Shown here one piece after another: positions 5,388-8,042 of a stretch of 8,042 bases of DNA. Every line of letters starts with the position of its first letter. Position 1 is the stretch's first letter. This stretch comes from Spirochaetaceae bacterium (GTDB lineage: Bacteria > Spirochaetota > Spirochaetia > DSM-2461). The position numbers and the translations under genes were made by a program. The notes beneath the pieces are model-generated. The model made no database searches. It saw nothing but the letters and a program-made list of their open reading frames with translations, and was not told where the DNA came from. The stretch is taken from the NCBI GenBank assembly GCA_016342385.1, contig JAEINM010000172.1, positions 1-8,042 of the forward strand, written 5' to 3'.

Positions 5388-8042
5388 ATTCCACCATATA
5401 ATAGAGAACCGGAATCAATATGAGAGTAATTATGGTTGAACTGAATAATCCTCCGAATATAGTCTGCCCTAAAGGAGCATAAAATTCGGCACCATCCCCT
5501 TTACCCAGCGCCAGAGGAAGTATTCCCAGCATTGTAGTCAATGTTGTCATCAGTATTGGTCTTATCCTTGATTGTGTTCCCTTTGTAATAGCTTTTTGTA
5601 GATCAAGACCATCTCTTTTACGAAGGAGATTGATATAGTCAATCATCACTATGGCATTGTTAACTACGATTCCCGCTAGTGCGACTAACCCAAGAAAAGC
5701 GATAATTGTGATTGATGATCCGAAGAGTTTTAAACCGAAAACAATACCGATCAGACAGAAAGGGATAGAAGCCATAATTGCCAGGGGCTGGAGGAATTTT
5801 TCAAATTGAATGACCATTACCGCATAAACCAGGAATACGGATATAGACAGGACGAGTAGTAATGAACCTATGGAATCGAATAGAAGTGCACTTGATCCTT
5901 CGATTTTCCATGATAAATCTGCGGGGAAATCCATATTATTCAATGAGTTCCTTATTCTTGAAGTAATCCCACCGGTTTCATTTTTATTCATATAACCAGT
6001 AATCCGTATGGTTTGCTGTCGATTCTTTTTATTGATTGAACTGGGTGAGGGATTTATTTCGTATTGTGAAAATCCCGAGAAGTCTACGGTTCTTCCGCTG
6101 GGGGATTTGAGTAAGATCTGATTCAGAAGATCATTGCTGAGTGATCTCTGTTTCAGTTCAGAAGTGAGATAAATGTCATAATTTTTATCATTATTCCGGA
6201 AAATTCCTGTTTTTATCCCGTTAAAGAGAATCCTGTTACTCAATGCGGCTTCCAGAGGCGTAATTCCCAGATTTCCCATCTGATCGAGTAATAGACGGTT
6301 AACCACTTCTCTGTTCTCAAAATTCACACTTATAGCTGTTTTGACAACATCGGGATCTGCTCCCAATATAGATTCAACGGTATAAGCGGCTTTCTTGAGT
6401 ACGCTGTTGTCGTTTGAGTAAATATCGATCAGAAATCCCCGACCTCCGACTCCCAAGGCCAGCATAGAATCGTATCCTCCATTGACAAATACTGTCTTGA
6501 CATCGGGCACCTGACTGTCGATGGTATACTGGAAGAGCTTTATTATTTCAAGCACCGAGATATCTCTATTTTTAGAACCCCTCAGATTTATTCTTCCAAA
6601 GGCTCTGTTATTTACACTGACTTGGCTTTCTGAATTTTCCATACCAATGATAAATGCCTGGGAAAGGATAAAATCCGAGGTTGTCTGCAGCAATTTTTCA
6701 ATAACCTGAACTTTATCCTTTGTCTGTTCCAGACTGTATCCCTGGGGGGTCTCGACAAAGACTTCTATTTCACCTGTATCTACTGATGGAACAAAGGCTA
6801 TCCCCAGTGATGTCAGGGGGAGTACTGCGGTCAGAAGTATCGTTGTGAGTAAAAGTAAAACCGTTTTTCTGTGATTCAGAGACCATGTGAGGACTCTCAG
6901 AAAAGAACGGTTTAAGAATGTCATCAGGAAAGTCAGTTTTCTCGATATTCTATTCTCTCTCTGTTCCTTTCTCTTTTTCCCTTTTTTATCTGGATTAAAA
7001 TGGCGCGAAGTCAGAAAGGGGACAACTATAATGGCTACAAGAAAAGATGCAGATATTGATGAAATCATGGTCAGAGATATATTCCTGAGAAAAATTCCGA
7101 TGATCCCCTTTAAAAAAAGAAGAGGAATAAAAACACAGATTGTTGTCAGAGTCGATGCCAGTACTGCTCCGCCAATCTCACTGGCAGCCTGTGATGAAGC
7201 TGTTTTTCTGTTTCCGATTGTTTTAAATTTTCTTGTAACATGTTCCAGAACGACAATAGAGGAATCTACAATCATACCCAGAGCCACGGTCAATCCCGAG
7301 AGGCTCAATATATTTATAGTCTGACCCATTAGATACATGCCGATTAAGGCGATAAAAATACAAAGAGGCAGAGATGCGGCGATAATAGCTGTTGCGGAAA
7401 TATTTTTTAAAAAAAGATAGAGGATCATTATCGCCATAAGTATCCCGATGATTCCCGCCTGAACGACAGATCTGAGTGAATTCCCTGTAATAATACTGTC
7501 ATCTTTGATTTTTGAGATGTCTATCTTATAGGGTGAGTCCTTTTCAGTCCTCTCAATTATCATGTTAATAGAATGAATAATCTTCATAGAATCTGCTGCT
7601 TCCCTTCTTTTTACGTTGATCAGAATCATTTGTTTGCCATTTGAACTGACATAAAAATCAGGTTTATTATCAATTAATGAAATTTCCGCAATATCTTTAA
7701 GCTGTATAAGTGACTGATCCCGAGACCCTACAACCATTGAGCCTATTTCATCAATGCTGTCAAATTGTCCTTCGGTTTTTATACTGAGCTCTCGTTCTCT
7801 GTAGGTTGTCGAACCGGCGGGTATCGATTGATTTGATGCCTTTAGCACATTGTAAATATCCAGAACTGTTAGATCTCTGGCATTAAGTTTCTCCAGACTC
7901 AAATTTATTTCCAGTTTTTTATTCATTCCTCCAATCAGCTCTATATCGGATACTCCTTCAATCCCGGCAATATCCGGTATAATCCTGTTATCTATGAAGT
8001 CCGTTAATTCCACCAGGTCGGTATGACCGCTCACAGTGAAAG
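5371..8042 (-). CDS. RND-superfamily efflux permease, HAE1-like (5' partial)
   Basis: This inner-membrane proton-driven exporter would work with a periplasmic adaptor and an outer-membrane channel. The frame is open to the window edge; 889 residues are visible, and about 140 including TM1 are probably missing. The GTG at 8034 is internal, since the residues around it (FTVSGHTDLVEL) continue the porter domain. Numbering from that codon: porter residues 1-190 with GIEGVSDIELIGG (24-36), TM2-TM6 at about 192-342, a basic cytoplasmic loop KKGKKRKEQRENR (350-362), TM7 at 391-412, the second porter half at 415-715 and TM8-TM12 at 721-882. In TM4 the AcrB Asp407-Asp408 pair reads Asp257-Ser258. In TM10 the AcrB Lys940 position reads Asn792 (VVNNAIVMIDYIN). 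This pattern is nearer to SwrC/YerP-like and other non-AcrB RND pumps. The substrate cannot be told. The adaptor and outer-membrane genes are expected upstream, beyond 8042. The TetR gene converges on it. Confidence 0.93.
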   Translation of the reverse strand, partial: FTVSGHTDLVELTDFIDNRIIPDIAGIEGVSDIELIGGMNKKLEINLSLEKLNARDLTVLDIYNVLKASNQSIPAGSTTYRERELSIKTEGQFDSIDEIGSMVVGSRDQSLIQLKDIAEISLIDNKPDFYVSSNGKQMILINVKRREAADSMKIIHSINMIIERTEKDSPYKIDISKIKDDSIITGNSLRSVVQAGIIGILMAIMILYLFLKNISATAIIAASLPLCIFIALIGMYLMGQTINILSLSGLTVALGMIVDSSIVVLEHVTRKFKTIGNRKTASSQAASEIGGAVLASTLTTICVFIPLLFLKGIIGIFLRNISLTMISSISASFLVAIIVVPFLTSRHFNPDKKGKKRKEQRENRISRKLTFLMTFLNRSFLRVLTWSLNHRKTVLLLLTTILLTAVLPLTSLGIAFVPSVDTGEIEVFVETPQGYSLEQTKDKVQVIEKLLQTTSDFILSQAFIIGMENSESQVSVNNRAFGRINLRGSKNRDISVLEIIKLFQYTIDSQVPDVKTVFVNGGYDSMLALGVGGRGFLIDIYSNDNSVLKKAAYTVESILGADPDVVKTAISVNFENREVVNRLLLDQMGNLGITPLEAALSNRILFNGIKTGIFRNNDKNYDIYLTSELKQRSLSNDLLNQILLKSPSGRTVDFSGFSQYEINPSPSSINKKNRQQTIRITGYMNKNETGGITSRIRNSLNNMDFPADLSWKIEGSSALLFDSIGSLLLVLSISVFLVYAVMVIQFEKFLQPLAIMASIPFCLIGIVFGLKLFGSSITIIAFLGLVALAGIVVNNAIVMIDYINLLRKRDGLDLQKAITKGTQSRIRPILMTTLTTMLGILPLALGKGDGAEFYAPLGQTIFGGLFSSTIITLILIPVLYYMVESRDQT

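Noticed and set aside
5387..5416. GATTCC ... GGAATC inverted repeat just past the TetR stop, considered as a bidirectional terminator or TetR operator
   Set aside because: The arms are only 6 bases with an 18-base gap and no following T-run. It lies inside the coding end of the pump gene, so it is too weak to call.
6887..7324. A 145-codon plus-strand reading frame inside the RND pump gene
   Set aside because: It lies opposite the TM4-TM7 coding region, its product is a meaningless basic/hydrophobic mix, and it has no supporting start signal. It is an antisense shadow of the pump gene.
8032..8034. GTG as the start codon of the RND pump gene
   Set aside because: The frame stays open to 8042, the encoded residues fall within the first porter domain, and TM1 would be missing. 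The gene is truncated by the window.

Overview
The window is about 40% GC by eye and carries six protein genes and no RNA genes, mobile elements or CRISPR. The gene set suggests a spirochaete of the Spirochaeta/Oceanispirochaeta kind: a histidine-kinase-like ATPase fused to a cyclic-nucleotide-binding domain, a small membrane protein with a C-terminal motif that I associate with Spirochaetales, and an RND pump of the type seen there. This assignment comes from protein flavour and base composition. It is an inference and no database search was done.

Layout. Positions 1-1158 (+) hold the 3' part of a signalling protein with a degenerate receiver-like segment, an anti-sigma-kinase-type ATPase and a cNMP-binding domain. 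Next comes a 46-base gap with an AT-only inverted repeat and a very good sigma70-type promoter. This promoter drives tex (1205-3298), an RNA-binding transcription accessory protein. A yhhQ/VUT-family queuosine-precursor transporter (3313-4014) follows 14 bases later with a strong Shine-Dalgarno sequence. A second promoter overlaps the end of yhhQ and drives an integral membrane protein (4036-4803). A TetR-family repressor (4818-5387) follows it, again after 14 bases and with its own Shine-Dalgarno sequence. The minus strand from 8042 to 5371 is an RND (HAE1-like) efflux permease whose N-terminus lies outside the window. Its 3' end overlaps the 3' end of the TetR gene by 17 bases.

How they fit together. 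tex and yhhQ look like one transcription unit, and the membrane protein plus TetR gene look like a second. The TetR protein is a plausible regulator of the neighbouring pump and possibly of its own operon, but the pump's promoter is not in the window. The first gene ends its own unit upstream of the tex promoter.

The most notable signal is in gene starts rather than in the proteins. Both operon-leading genes have a -10 box ending exactly six bases before the ATG and no Shine-Dalgarno sequence, which predicts leaderless mRNAs. The two downstream genes both have Shine-Dalgarno sequences at 8-base spacing. Otherwise the gene content is ordinary, and I see no sign of a new defence or mobile system.
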